Positions 1 to 9,917 of a stretch of DNA of 64,000 nt are shown here, piece by piece. The stretch's first letter is position 1. Every line of letters begins with the position of its first letter. The notes below the pieces were generated by a model. That model was not told the origin of the DNA. It searched no databases and saw nothing but the letters and a program-made list of their open reading frames with translations. The position numbers and the translations under genes were made by a program. This DNA comes from DATMER01 sp035556715 (GTDB lineage Bacteria; Acidobacteriota; Thermoanaerobaculia; Multivoradales; UBA5704). Location of the stretch: positions 62,001 through 126,000 of the forward strand of contig DATMER010000003.1 of assembly GCA_035556715.1 (NCBI GenBank), given 5' to 3'.

Positions 1-3000
1 CCGCCTCCCTGCCGCTGCGCTGGATCTTCCGCGGGCTGCCCGGCGTGCCGGAGGTCTCCCCGCGCGAGGAGACGGCGGACGGCCCGAACGGCAGACACCG
101 CCGGCTCATCTTCGAGGCCCGCGACGTGCCGGGCTACCAGCCCGGCGAGCCCGGGCTCCCTCCGGAGATGCCGCGCGTGGCCCACGTCGCCTTCTCCACC
201 GGAGCGTCGTGGTCCGACCTGGCGCGGCGGTACTCGGAGATCGTGGACCGGACGATCCGCGGCTCGGACCTCTCGGCCTTCCTGCGGACCGCCAAGGCCG
301 CCGGATCGCAGGTCGAGACGATCAACCTCCTCCTCTCCCGGCTCGGCCGCGAGGTGCGCTACACCGGCGTCGAGCTGGGCGAGGGCGGCGTCCTCCCCCG
401 CTCTCCGGCCGAGACCCTGAAGCGGAAGTTCGGCGACTGCAAGGACAAGGCGGTGCTGCTCACCGCCCTGCTCCGCTCCCTGGACATCCCCGCCTACGTG
501 GCCCTGCTCAACGCGGGAGAAGGGGACCCGGACGTGGAGGAGTCGCTCCCCGGCCTGGGCCGCTTCAACCATGCCATCGTCATGGTGCCGGGGAGCCCGG
601 CGGTCTGGATCGACCCCACCGATCCGTTCGCCCGCGCCGGCGAGCTGCCGGTCCAGGACCAGGGACGCCTCGCGCTGGTCGCGAGCCCCACGGCCACCGG
701 CCTGGTGCGCACGCCCGAGGCCACGTCCGCGGACAACCGCGAGGTCGAGACGCGGGAGTTCTACCTGTCCGACCTCGGCGGCGCCCGCGTGATCGAAACC
801 ACCGATTACTGGGGCATCGAGGAGCAGGACCTGCGCTCCGCCTACTCCACCGCGGACAGCGAGGACATCCGCGCCGCCCTGGAGGAGTATGCGGACGAGG
901 CCTATCTCGCCCAAGAGCTGACCGATCTCGACTTCTCCGATCCCCAGGACCTGTCGAAGCCCTTCCGCCTACGCCTCGAGATGAGCAACGCCAGCCGGGG
1001 GACCACCGACGTGCGGGAGGCGGCCGTGGCCATCTTCCTCTCCTCCTTCGCCGAGCGCCTGCCGGACGAGCTCACGGCAGAGCCGGAGGAGGGCGAGGTT
1101 CTGGAGCCGCGCCGGCACGACTACGTCTTCACCCGTCCCCTCCAGGTCGAGGTGCGGTACCGCATCGTGCCTCCCGCGGGCTTCGAGCCGCGTCCGCTGC
1201 CGTCCTACCGGTCGCGGCAGCTCGGCCCCGCCAAGCTGGAGGAGCTCTACGCCCCGGGCGAGGACCGGGTCGTGGACATCGTGATCCGCTTCGACTCCGG
1301 CAAGCGGCGGATCAGCCCGACGGAGCTCGAGGCCCTGCGTGACGGCCTGCGCCGGCTCTCCGAAGAGAAGCCGGTCATGGTCACCTTCGACCAGGTCGGC
1401 GAGGCTCACCTCGCCGGCGGCCGCATCCGGGAGGCTCTCGACGAGTTCCGGCGGCTGGCCGCCCTCGCCCCTGACGAGGCCCTGCCGCGGACGCGCGTCG
1501 CCCGCGCCCTCCTGGCCGGCGGCCTGGGCGCCCCCGCGCGCGAGGAAGCCGAGCAGGCCACCCGCCTCGAACCGGGCTTCGCCTATGCCTGGACCACGCT
1601 CGCCTGGCTCCGCCAGCACGACGACCTGGGCAGGCGCTTCGGCAAGGGCTTCGACCGGGCCGGCGCCATCGCCGCCTATCGCAAGGCCCTCCAGCTCGAC
1701 CCGGACAACGACGAGGCCCGGGGAGACCTCGCCATCCTCCTGGAGCACGACGCCGAGGGCGCGCGCTACACCGCCGGCGCGGACCTCGCCGCCGCCATCG
1801 AGGAGTACAAGGCGCTGCGGGGCGGCCTCGATAGCCTGGGCCTGCCCAACAACCTGGTCATCGCCCTGATGTGGGCGCAGCGCTGGGAGGAGATGCAGGA
1901 CCTGCTGGACGGGATGGAGACCTCCGACATCCGGGCGGCTCTGCAGCTCGTGGTCGTGGCCGCCACCCGGGGCGCGGAGGCCGCGCTGCAGGAGGCGGAG
2001 CGCGCCTTCTCCGACGGCGAGGTCCGCGCCAACGCCCTCTCGAGCGCGGGGCGCAACCTGATGCTCCTGCGGCGCTACAACGAGGCCGCGGCCCTGTACG
2101 AGCGCGCCGGCCGGCAGTCCTCCAAGGCCGCGGCGCTCCTGGGCATGGCCGAGGTGCTCCGAAAAGCCCGGCGGCACGAGGAGACGCAATACACGTCCAA
2201 GGACCCTTCGAGCGCCTTTCGCCGGCTGCTGACCGTCTCCGCCGGCTCGCCCGGCGCGGACCGGATCGCGCCGCTCATGAGCCGGGAGATCACCCGCGGC
2301 ATGAGCACCGAAGAGCGCCAGGCGTTCTGGGATGGGTATCAGACACGCCTGGAAGGGAGCTCCCGCGGCGGACAGGGCGCCGACGTGCCGGTGGCGGTGG
2401 CCATGGACCTCGGCTTCGCGGTCCTGCGCGAGACCGTCGCGGGCGACGACGCCCTCGGCTACCGGGTGGCGCTGGTCCCGACGGCCGCCTCCGAAAGCAA
2501 CAGTCGCAGCGTGGGCTTCGTCGTCCCCGAGGACGGCGAGTACAGGGTGGTGGCCACGGACCAGGCGCTGCCGCTGCTCGGCGGCGAGGCCCTCCGGCGG
2601 CTCGAGCGCAACGACCTGCGCGGTGCCCGCCAGTGGCTCGACTGGGCCTTCGAAGAGCTGGACGGCGGGGATCGCTCCGATCCCTATAGGGTCTCCTCGT
2701 TCCTCTATCTCTGGACCAGGGGCGCCGAGGCCGACGCGGAGCAGGTGCGCTGCGCCGCAGCCAGCCTGCTGTCGCTCAAGAGCACGCTCTCCCGGATGAT
2801 GCCGATCCTCATGGCCTGCCGCCAGGCGGCGCCCGAGGGTCCGCGGCGGGACGCCCTCGACCGGGCGCTCCTCGCGGCCTACCTCGCCCTGGACAAGCAC
2901 GCGGAAGCCGCCGACACCGCGCTCCGCCTGGCCGGGACCCAGGACTCCGAGACCCTGTACCGGGTACAACTGATGTCGCTGACGGAGCTCCGGCGCTGGG

Positions 3001-3566
3001 ACGAGCTGCGCCGGATCGCCGAGGCACGGCTGGCGAAGACGCCTGGCGACCTCCTCGCCCAGAGCAGCCTCGCCGAGGTCGCCATCCTCCAAGGGGACCT
3101 CGACGGCGCGGAGACGATCCTCCAGCGCATTCTGGACTCCGGCAAGGCGCACGCCGACCAGTACAACGAGGTCGCCTGGGTCGCCCTCGTCCGCGGCCGG
3201 ATCGACGAGCGGACCCTGGAGATGGCCCAGCGCGCCGCCAGCCTCTCGCAATACCAGGACTACGGCATCCTCCATACCCTGGCCACGGTCTACGCCGAGC
3301 AGGGCAAGACCGCCGAGGCCTATCGCGTGATCCTCCAGGCGCTGGAGCTCAAGGAAGACCCCAACCTCGAAGACTGGTACGTCTTCGGCCGCCTGGCCGA
3401 GCACTACGGCCTGCCCGACGCGGCCCGGCGCTACTACGAGAAGGCCCGCGAAGGCGCAGAGGACGACTCGAACCCGATGGCCACGATCCACCTGGTTCGG
3501 AAGCGGCTGGAGGCGCTGGGCGCGGCCGAGCCGAAGAAGGTCGCCGCCCGGCCCGCCCGCCGGTGA
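1..3566 (+). CDS. Transglutaminase-like/TPR protein (5' end outside window)
   Basis: The reading frame is open from the first full codon of the window, so the true start lies upstream and the GTG at 45 is internal. About 1,187 codons are present. A transglutaminase-core region shows Cys in KFGDCKDKA (codon at 438), His in RFNHAIVMV (570) and Asp in WIDPTDPFA (612), the usual Cys-His-Asp triad. The second half is a long series of TPR-like helical repeats. Proteins of this type usually carry a DUF3857 domain in front of the transglutaminase core, which would be in the missing part; this is family knowledge, not seen here. A role in protein cross-linking, proteolysis or scaffolding cannot be chosen from sequence. 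The stop overlaps the next start by 4 bases, so the three genes to 7203 look like one operon. Confidence 0.85.
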   Translation, partial: ASLPLRWIFRGLPGVPEVSPREETADGPNGRHRRLIFEARDVPGYQPGEPGLPPEMPRVAHVAFSTGASWSDLARRYSEIVDRTIRGSDLSAFLRTAKAAGSQVETINLLLSRLGREVRYTGVELGEGGVLPRSPAETLKRKFGDCKDKAVLLTALLRSLDIPAYVALLNAGEGDPDVEESLPGLGRFNHAIVMVPGSPAVWIDPTDPFARAGELPVQDQGRLALVASPTATGLVRTPEATSADNREVETREFYLSDLGGARVIETTDYWGIEEQDLRSAYSTADSEDIRAALEEYADEAYLAQELTDLDFSDPQDLSKPFRLRLEMSNASRGTTDVREAAVAIFLSSFAERLPDELTAEPEEGEVLEPRRHDYVFTRPLQVEVRYRIVPPAGFEPRPLPSYRSRQLGPAKLEELYAPGEDRVVDIVIRFDSGKRRISPTELEALRDGLRRLSEEKPVMVTFDQVGEAHLAGGRIREALDEFRRLAALAPDEALPRTRVARALLAGGLGAPAREEAEQATRLEPGFAYAWTTLAWLRQHDDLGRRFGKGFDRAGAIAAYRKALQLDPDNDEARGDLAILLEHDAEGARYTAGADLAAAIEEYKALRGGLDSLGLPNNLVIALMWAQRWEEMQDLLDGMETSDIRAALQLVVVAATRGAEAALQEAERAFSDGEVRANALSSAGRNLMLLRRYNEAAALYERAGRQSSKAAALLGMAEVLRKARRHEETQYTSKDPSSAFRRLLTVSAGSPGADRIAPLMSREITRGMSTEERQAFWDGYQTRLEGSSRGGQGADVPVAVAMDLGFAVLRETVAGDDALGYRVALVPTAASESNSRSVGFVVPEDGEYRVVATDQALPLLGGEALRRLERNDLRGARQWLDWAFEELDGGDRSDPYRVSSFLYLWTRGAEADAEQVRCAAASLLSLKSTLSRMMPILMACRQAAPEGPRRDALDRALLAAYLALDKHAEAADTALRLAGTQDSETLYRVQLMSLTELRRWDELRRIAEARLAKTPGDLLAQSSLAEVAILQGDLDGAETILQRILDSGKAHADQYNEVAWVALVRGRIDERTLEMAQRAASLSQYQDYGILHTLATVYAEQGKTAEAYRVILQALELKEDPNLEDWYVFGRLAEHYGLPDAARRYYEKAREGAEDDSNPMATIHLVRKRLEALGAAEPKKVAARPARR

Positions 3567-5314
3567 ACATCGTCGGCCTCTCGGCCTTCTTCCACGAGTC
3601 GGCCTGCTGTCTCCTCCAGGACGGCCGGCTCGTGGCCGCGGCCGAGGAGGAGCGCTTCTCCCGGGTCAAGCACGATCCCCGGCTGCCGGTCTCGGCCTTC
3701 CGCTACTGCCTGAAGGCTGGAGGGATCGGGATCGGGGACGTCGACGCGGTCGCCTACTACGAGTCGCCGGTCCGCAAGCTCGCCCGGCAGCTCTGCGCGG
3801 GCATCCCTCCTGGGGATTCCGATCTCGCCTGGCTCGATCCGGTGCGGCCCGAGCGGGCGATCCGCGAGGGGCTCGGCTACGAGGGGCCGGTCCTCTTCTA
3901 CGGCCACCACGCCTCCCACGCCGCGAGCGCCTTTTTTCTCTCTGGCTTCTCTGCGGCTGCAGTGCTCACCGTGGATGGTGTGGGCGAGTGGGACACGACT
4001 ACCTACGGCCGTGGGGACGGCTCGCGGCTGGAGGTCCTCGAGCGGGTCGAGCTCCCCCACTCGCTCGGCCTCCTCTACTCCACGATCACCGCGTACCTGG
4101 GCTTCGAGGTCAACGACGGCGAGTACAAGGTCATGGGCCTCGCGCCCTACGGCAGGCCGCGCTACGCGGACCGCATCCGATCCCTCGTCTCCCTGGGACC
4201 CGGCGGGCAGTTCACCCTCGACCTGCGCTACTTCGACTTCCTCCGCGGCAGCCGGATGTACTCCCAGGCGCTCTGCGACCTCTTCGGCGCTCCGGCTCGG
4301 GAGCGGGAGTCCGAGATCACCCAGTTCCATCAGGATGTAGCCCAGAGCCTCCAGGTGGTCCTGGAGGAGATCCTCCTGGAGAAGGTCCGCTGGCTCCACC
4401 GCCGGACCGGATCCCGGAGCCTCTGCATGGCTGGAGGCGTGGCCCTGAACTGCGTGGCGAACGGCCGCATCCTGAGGGAGGGGCCATACGAGCGCCTGTT
4501 CGTCCAGCCCGCGGCCGGCGACTCGGGCGGCTGTCTGGGCGCCGCGGCCCTGGCCCACGTGGAGCTGACCGGCGAGCGTCCCGGTCACGAGCCGATGCGG
4601 CATGCCTTCCTGGGACCGTCCTGGACCGCGGACGAGGTGGGGACCCTGCTCGCCGCCACCGGGCTGCGTGCCCTGGACTTCCGGGGGAAGGAGACCGAGT
4701 TGCTGGAGGCGGTCGTGGACCGGCTGACCGCCGGCAAAGTGGTGGGCTGGTTCCACGGCCGGATGGAGCTGGGTCCGCGGGCGCTGGGAGCGCGCAGCCT
4801 CCTCGCCGACCCGCGGGACCCCGGGATGCGCGACCGGCTCAATCAGGTGGTCAAGAAGCGGGAGTCCTTCCGTCCGTTCGCCCCGAGCGTCCTCCTGGCT
4901 CATGCGGCCGAGCACCTGGACCTGGATCACCCGTCGCCGTTCATGCTGGAGACCTGCCGCGTGACCTCCCGCCTGAAGCTGCCGGCCGTGACCCACGTGG
5001 ACGGCTCCGCCCGCCCCCAGACCGTGGACCCCGAGGTGGCGCCGCGCTACGCCGCCCTGCTCCAAGCCTTCCGGCGGCGGACCGGCTGCCCGGTCCTGGT
5101 CAACACCTCGTTCAACGTGAAGGGCGAGCCCATCGTGGCCACGCCGGTCGATGCCCTGCTCTGCTTCGCGAGCACCGGGATTGACGCGCTGGTCCTGGAA
5201 GACTTCCTGATCGACCGGGAGGCGCTCCCCGAGAGCCTGCCCGAGCTGCTGGCGTCCTGGCGCCGGCCGCGCTCCGGGTTTGCAGTCAGCAGGGACCTCT
5301 ACACGTTCGTATGA
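3563..5314 (+). CDS. Carbamoyltransferase, NodU/CmcH family
   Basis: This 583-residue protein is full length for the family, which transfers a carbamoyl group from carbamoyl phosphate to hydroxyl groups of sugars or natural products via a carbamoyl-adenylate. The N-terminus has the family pattern (GLSAFFHESACCL, then AAEEERFSRVKHD). A metal-binding His cluster is seen in GHHASHAASAFF, and the C-terminal domain begins near WFHGRMELGPRALGARS. It starts with GTG at 3563, inside the stop of the preceding gene, and its own stop overlaps the ATG of the SGNH gene. The acceptor is unknown. Being sandwiched between a TPR protein and an SGNH hydrolase suggests modification of a surface glycan or small metabolite, which is inference. 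Confidence 0.93.
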   Translation: MNIVGLSAFFHESACCLLQDGRLVAAAEEERFSRVKHDPRLPVSAFRYCLKAGGIGIGDVDAVAYYESPVRKLARQLCAGIPPGDSDLAWLDPVRPERAIREGLGYEGPVLFYGHHASHAASAFFLSGFSAAAVLTVDGVGEWDTTTYGRGDGSRLEVLERVELPHSLGLLYSTITAYLGFEVNDGEYKVMGLAPYGRPRYADRIRSLVSLGPGGQFTLDLRYFDFLRGSRMYSQALCDLFGAPARERESEITQFHQDVAQSLQVVLEEILLEKVRWLHRRTGSRSLCMAGGVALNCVANGRILREGPYERLFVQPAAGDSGGCLGAAALAHVELTGERPGHEPMRHAFLGPSWTADEVGTLLAATGLRALDFRGKETELLEAVVDRLTAGKVVGWFHGRMELGPRALGARSLLADPRDPGMRDRLNQVVKKRESFRPFAPSVLLAHAAEHLDLDHPSPFMLETCRVTSRLKLPAVTHVDGSARPQTVDPEVAPRYAALLQAFRRRTGCPVLVNTSFNVKGEPIVATPVDALLCFASTGIDALVLEDFLIDREALPESLPELLASWRRPRSGFAVSRDLYTFV

Positions 5315-7203
5315 AGCGGGAGATCTACGAGCGTCTCGCGGAGATCCTGGCCACGCCGGACGGGCTGCGCGCGGTCCGCCTCCTCCAGGCTGCGGGGCTG
5401 CTCGCGCTGCCGACTGCACAGCCCTCTCCCGCTCCACCTCCGCGCCGACCCGAGCCCATCAGCATCTGGCAACCTGAGGGGGACGTCTGGGTCCGTCCCG
5501 ACCCGCTGCTGCTCGGAGACCACTACGCCACCCGCAAGGTGTTGGCGAAGAAGGAGGCCGAGTTGCCGCTCCGGGTGGCCTTCTTCGGCGAGTCCGTGGC
5601 GGCGGGCTACCTCTACGCGCCCCACATCACCCCGGCCCAGGTCCTGGAGGAGCAGCTCCGGGCCGCGGGAGGTGAAGGCAACTTCGAGGTGATCGACCTC
5701 GCCCGGACCAACGAGACGCTCCCCTCCCTGGCCGCGACCATCCGCGCCTCGCTCCAGATCCAGCCCGACATGCTGGTCCTCTTCGTGGGCAACAACTGGA
5801 ACCTGCTGGAGACCCCGGAGGTCTCACCCTACGCCCCTTCGGTGCGGGCTCGGCAGCGGTACGCCGAGGCCCTGCGGCAGGGGATCGAGGGGCCGGTCCG
5901 GCTCGCCGAGGAGAGGCTGCGGCAGGTGGCAGAGGGGACCTTCGAGCTGATCGCCCTGATCGCCGGGACGGTCGGCATCCCGGTGATCGTGGTGGTCCCG
6001 GAGGTGAACCTGGCCGACTGGGAGACGCGGCAGCCGGTGGTCCGGCTACCCGGGGACGGCGTGGCCCGCTGGCACGCTTTCTATCGAGAAGGGTCCGCGG
6101 AGGCCATGCTGGAGCTGGACGGCGGCACCTGCCCCACCACCTGGCGCCTCCTCGGCCGTTTCCAGGAAGAGGTGGACAGCGCCCGCTACGCCACGCTCGG
6201 GTTCCTCTCCGCCCCCCAGGCCACCACCCAGGCAAGGGAGCTTCTGCGCGAGCTGTCCCGGAAGCACGGATTCACCCTGGTGGACCTGCGGGAGGTTTTG
6301 CAGCCGGACCGCCGCTTCTTCCTGGACTACTGCCACCTCACCCTGGAGGGGATCGAGAAGGCCATGGCCGCGGTCTGCTCGGAGGTGATCCGCCTCTCGG
6401 GCATGGACGGTACTGGCGAACCCCTGCCGCCCATCCGGATCTCCCCGGAAGCCGAAGCCACCGCCCGGTTCGGCGCCGCGATCCACTCCGCCCACCGGAT
6501 GCTCTCTCCCAAGCGCGAGATCCTGGAGCACTGGTGCAGGGCCGCGCTGGACGCCTCCCCCGGCATCGAGTCGGCGATGCTCGACCTCCTGGAAGCGCGT
6601 TGCGCTCCGGTCCCCGCGGTCCTCACCCCGGCCCAGCAGCGCAACCTCGCCTCCCCCTACCGTCTCCTCCTCCAGCACGGCTGGCGCTGGGACCATCTGG
6701 ATGCCGATCTGATCGAGGTGATCGCGGCCGTCCTCAAGAGGCCGATCCCCGTCCGGCCGTTCCCGGAGATGGACCTGGCCGATCCCTTCTATCACTGGGA
6801 GCCGCTGGAGCGATTCTATCCAGAGGTCATGGACCTGGAGGACCTGCCGCGCCGGGGGACGTACCGGTCTCCCTGGCCGGTCTCCTCCTTCTGTCTGATC
6901 GGGAGCGGAGACGAGATCGAGCTGGAGCTGACCGCCCGTCTCCCCGAGGGAGGTCAGGGAGAGGTGGAGGCGGCGGTCAACGGAACCCGGATCGGGGCCT
7001 TCCCCGTGGGTGAACGCTGGACGAAGGGATCTCTTCGCGTGGCAGTTCCCGCCGGGCTCAACCGGCTCACCCTGCGCTGGCCCGACCCGCCGCCGGTCGA
7101 GGGAGATCCTTTCCGCAAGGTGATCGAGCGGCTGGAGATCGGGCTGGAGGCGGATCTGCACCCGGTGTTCGGGGAGGTGTTCTCGCTCCGGGTCCTGACC
7201 TAA
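5311..7203 (+). CDS. SGNH/GDSL-type hydrolase-like protein
   Basis: A 630-residue protein with SGNH hydrolase blocks in its first half: Ser in FFGESVAAGYLYAP (block I), Asn in FVGNNWN (block III), and Asp/His in FLDYCHLTLEG (block V). This fold cleaves or transfers acyl or acetyl esters, often on glycans. Residues from about 380 to the end form an unrecognised region that finishes in a beta-rich segment around the ELTARLPEGGQGEVEAAVNG stretch. No signal peptide or membrane segment is visible, so it is probably cytoplasmic. The ATG overlaps the carbamoyltransferase stop (ATGA), which implies translational coupling. The 3' end runs tail to tail into the minus-strand DUF4157 gene with a 4-base overlap. 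Confidence 0.75.
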   Translation: MKREIYERLAEILATPDGLRAVRLLQAAGLLALPTAQPSPAPPPRRPEPISIWQPEGDVWVRPDPLLLGDHYATRKVLAKKEAELPLRVAFFGESVAAGYLYAPHITPAQVLEEQLRAAGGEGNFEVIDLARTNETLPSLAATIRASLQIQPDMLVLFVGNNWNLLETPEVSPYAPSVRARQRYAEALRQGIEGPVRLAEERLRQVAEGTFELIALIAGTVGIPVIVVVPEVNLADWETRQPVVRLPGDGVARWHAFYREGSAEAMLELDGGTCPTTWRLLGRFQEEVDSARYATLGFLSAPQATTQARELLRELSRKHGFTLVDLREVLQPDRRFFLDYCHLTLEGIEKAMAAVCSEVIRLSGMDGTGEPLPPIRISPEAEATARFGAAIHSAHRMLSPKREILEHWCRAALDASPGIESAMLDLLEARCAPVPAVLTPAQQRNLASPYRLLLQHGWRWDHLDADLIEVIAAVLKRPIPVRPFPEMDLADPFYHWEPLERFYPEVMDLEDLPRRGTYRSPWPVSSFCLIGSGDEIELELTARLPEGGQGEVEAAVNGTRIGAFPVGERWTKGSLRVAVPAGLNRLTLRWPDPPPVEGDPFRKVIERLEIGLEADLHPVFGEVFSLRVLT

Positions 7204-9914
7204 GGCGCCTCCGCCTCCGGCGTCGCTTCCGGCTTCTTCCCGGCCGCGGCCCTGTCGAAGGGGAAGAACTCCAGCGGCACCAGGTAGCCGATCGCCACGG
7301 CCCTGCCTCCCCGCGGATCGCGCTCGTAGACGCGGATCGCCATGTGGATGTGCGGGCTGACCGCGTTCCCGGAGGAGCCGACCTTGCCGATCACGGTCTC
7401 GGGATCGACAACGTCTCCCGGCTTCAGCGCCGCCACCTGGTGCATGTGGCGGTAATCCACCTCGATGAAGACCTCCTTGCCCGAGTCCTCCTCCCGGTAG
7501 CGGTGGATCAGCGTGATGTGGGGGCCGCTGCGGTTGCCTCTGTCTCCCGTGGCGAGGAGGTCCGAGATCAGCTTCTCCAGCGGCTCGCTGACCGAGGTGT
7601 CGGTCTTCAGGATCTCCCGGGTGGCCTTGAAGACCGCCTGTTTGACCTTGTCGTTCGTGGCATAGGGCTTCTTGCCCGGCCGCCTCCCCTGGACGGCCTT
7701 GAAGGTGTCGCGGGCCGCCTGGGTGATCATGGAGATGCCGCCGAAGGAGTTCCTCGAGGCGTCCACGGTGGCCAGGATGTCCGTGGTATCGGGAATGTCC
7801 ACCGGCGGGTCGAGCGTCCGCAGCTTGGCGTGCAGGGCGGCCTCCAGCTTCTGCCGGATGTCCTTCTGGGCGGCGCCCGCACTCGGGGTGGGCGCGGTGC
7901 CGGCGATCACGTTCTCCATCACGAGGCCGCCGATCACGCGGGAGGCATCCGACGCGGGCTTCGGCAGGTCCTCCCTCGCCGCGGCATCGGCGCCGAGGAA
8001 CTCCACCATCTTGTCGCGGTCCTTCCATTTGCGGCCGAAGTAGCCGTAGGAGAGCTTGGCCAGCAGGTCCTCGTTCCCCGAGCCAGCATCGACGACGTCC
8101 AGGGACCGGACCTGGGTGTCGACGCGCTGGAAAAGGCGGCGGTCTGCCGACCCCTGGCGCAGGCCCAGGATCCGGGTGAGGTCCACGGTATCGGGCTGCA
8201 CCGCCTTCACCTCCCGGCCGGCGGGCGAGTGGATGTCGTACTGCCCTTCGCCGTGGCCGTGGTAGGTGCCGACCGAGACATCGTGGGCCACTCCAAGAGC
8301 TTTCCGGTTCGAGGACACCGCCGACCGGTGGACCACCAGCTTGAGCAGCGTGTGCTCGTGGGAGAAGCCCGGGACGCCGGCCCCGATGTCGTTCAGGGCC
8401 GTGTGGTAGATCCACCAGCGCTCCTTGTCGTCGAGGAGGGTGTCCAGGTTCAAACCCGGCACCTGGACCTCGGCGGGCAGCACCCTGGCCATCTCCTGGT
8501 CGCGGTCCCCGCGGGCCTCCGCGAGCTCGGCCTCGACTTCCTTGCGGTGCCCCGGGTCCTGGGACTGGAGGAAGCGCAGGACCTCGGGGTCCGTGGTGCC
8601 CTCCAGGGTCGTGGCCTTCTCGGCGGCCACACGCTTTTCCGTGGCCTTCGTCTCCGCTCTCCTCGCCTTCGCGAGCCCGGCCTCCTGGGCCCGCCGCTTC
8701 CGCTTCTGGGCGCCGGTTTCCGGGGCGGGCGGCGCGCCGTCCGGCGTTGCCGGGGCGGGCGCGGGCTCCAGCTTCTGCCGTTTCGCGACCGCGTTCGTCT
8801 CCGCCTTCCTGGTCCTCTCCACCTTCGCCGCTGCGGCGGCCCGCTTCCTCTTCACGGACGGGCTCTCTTGGAGGTTCAGGAACGACACGTCGTCCCAGGT
8901 CTGGACGCGGACGCGCCGCGACCGGTCCACGCCGCCGTGCAGCGCGTCGGCCAGCCGCTCCAGGACGTCTCCCTGGACGTAGGGGACCGGGTCCGCGGCT
9001 CTCATCATGGCTTCCAGGGCGGCATTCGACTCGGCGAGCGTCTCCTTCCTTTCGGCGGCCAGGGCGTCGAACCGCGCCTGGGCCTCCACCCTCCAGGCCT
9101 CGAACTGCTGCTCCTCGGGGGTGGGCTCCGGCGCCGTGGGCTTGGTCCCCCGGGGAGGCTTGGGCGGCTTGGGGCGCTTCTTCTTCTCCTCGTCGCGCCG
9201 CTTCTTCGCCCACTTGGCCACCGCGTAGACGTGTACCGCCTCTTCGTAGTGGCTCCACATGGCGGTGGTCTTGTCCACGGCCTCCTGCCGCAGGCCGTCG
9301 GTGTTGGCGCGCAGGAGCTCGGCCACGCGCTCCTCGCTCTTCGGGTCCTGCTTGAACAGGACCTTCAGGAGCAGAACCGTGGTCTTGGGACCCGTCGCCT
9401 TGGAGGCGAGAAGCTGCTCGGCGATTCCGATGCTGTCGGGATGGGTCGCGAGGTACTTCTTCAGCTGCGTGGACTGCTTGCTCTTCGAGGTAAAGATCTT
9501 GCGCAGGTTCGCCTCATGGTCGATAGAGGGCTGCGGCCAGAGCATGGGCACGGCCGGACCCTGGGCTCCGGCCCGCGCCACGTGCCCCAGCTCGTGGGCG
9601 ATCAGGGCCTGGCCTTCCGGACGGCCGGGGCGGTAGCGGCCTTCTCCAAAATGGACGTCGAGCCCCAGGGTGTAGGCTTGGGCTCCGAGACCTTCCGTCC
9701 TCCGGGCCGCCTCGGGGCCGGTGTGGATGCGGATCCGGCTGAAGTCGTGGCCGAAGCGGGATTCCATCGCCTCCCGGGTGTGGGGATCGAGACGCTGGCC
9801 GCCGTCTATGTCCTCCTCGGGCGTCCACCCCCGGGTCTCCGGGAGGCGGGAGCGCTGGATGGATGGATGGGTGATTCTTGAGAATCTTCGGAACCTGTCT
9901 CCCACCCTCCCCAT
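7200..9914 (-). CDS. DUF4157 (eCIS core) protein with M23-like C-terminus, paralog B
   Basis: This 904-residue protein opens with a DUF4157 domain (about 40-115) holding the HELGH metalloprotease motif at 107-111. DUF4157 is strongly associated with extracellular contractile injection systems, where it marks putative cargo. The middle is long, charged and helical, with two similar Lys/Ala/Glu-rich stretches. The C-terminus resembles an M23 (LytM) peptidase: PGDVV, IGKVGSSGNAVS, then HIH at 855-857. A likely first metal half-site, HGEGQYD (554-560), lies far upstream, so the M23 fold may be split by an insertion. The ATG at 9914 has an AAGGGA-type ribosome site and sits 3 bases after the paralogous gene. 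A secreted peptidoglycan- or protein-cleaving effector is the best guess. Confidence 0.82.
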   Translation of the reverse strand: MGRVGDRFRRFSRITHPSIQRSRLPETRGWTPEEDIDGGQRLDPHTREAMESRFGHDFSRIRIHTGPEAARRTEGLGAQAYTLGLDVHFGEGRYRPGRPEGQALIAHELGHVARAGAQGPAVPMLWPQPSIDHEANLRKIFTSKSKQSTQLKKYLATHPDSIGIAEQLLASKATGPKTTVLLLKVLFKQDPKSEERVAELLRANTDGLRQEAVDKTTAMWSHYEEAVHVYAVAKWAKKRRDEEKKKRPKPPKPPRGTKPTAPEPTPEEQQFEAWRVEAQARFDALAAERKETLAESNAALEAMMRAADPVPYVQGDVLERLADALHGGVDRSRRVRVQTWDDVSFLNLQESPSVKRKRAAAAAKVERTRKAETNAVAKRQKLEPAPAPATPDGAPPAPETGAQKRKRRAQEAGLAKARRAETKATEKRVAAEKATTLEGTTDPEVLRFLQSQDPGHRKEVEAELAEARGDRDQEMARVLPAEVQVPGLNLDTLLDDKERWWIYHTALNDIGAGVPGFSHEHTLLKLVVHRSAVSSNRKALGVAHDVSVGTYHGHGEGQYDIHSPAGREVKAVQPDTVDLTRILGLRQGSADRRLFQRVDTQVRSLDVVDAGSGNEDLLAKLSYGYFGRKWKDRDKMVEFLGADAAAREDLPKPASDASRVIGGLVMENVIAGTAPTPSAGAAQKDIRQKLEAALHAKLRTLDPPVDIPDTTDILATVDASRNSFGGISMITQAARDTFKAVQGRRPGKKPYATNDKVKQAVFKATREILKTDTSVSEPLEKLISDLLATGDRGNRSGPHITLIHRYREEDSGKEVFIEVDYRHMHQVAALKPGDVVDPETVIGKVGSSGNAVSPHIHMAIRVYERDPRGGRAVAIGYLVPLEFFPFDRAAAGKKPEATPEAEAP

Positions 9915-9917
9915 GCG

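Noticed and set aside
969..3491. 840-codon minus-strand frame
   Set aside because: A shadow of the transglutaminase/TPR gene caused by high G+C; the composition is low-complexity and no domain is recognisable.
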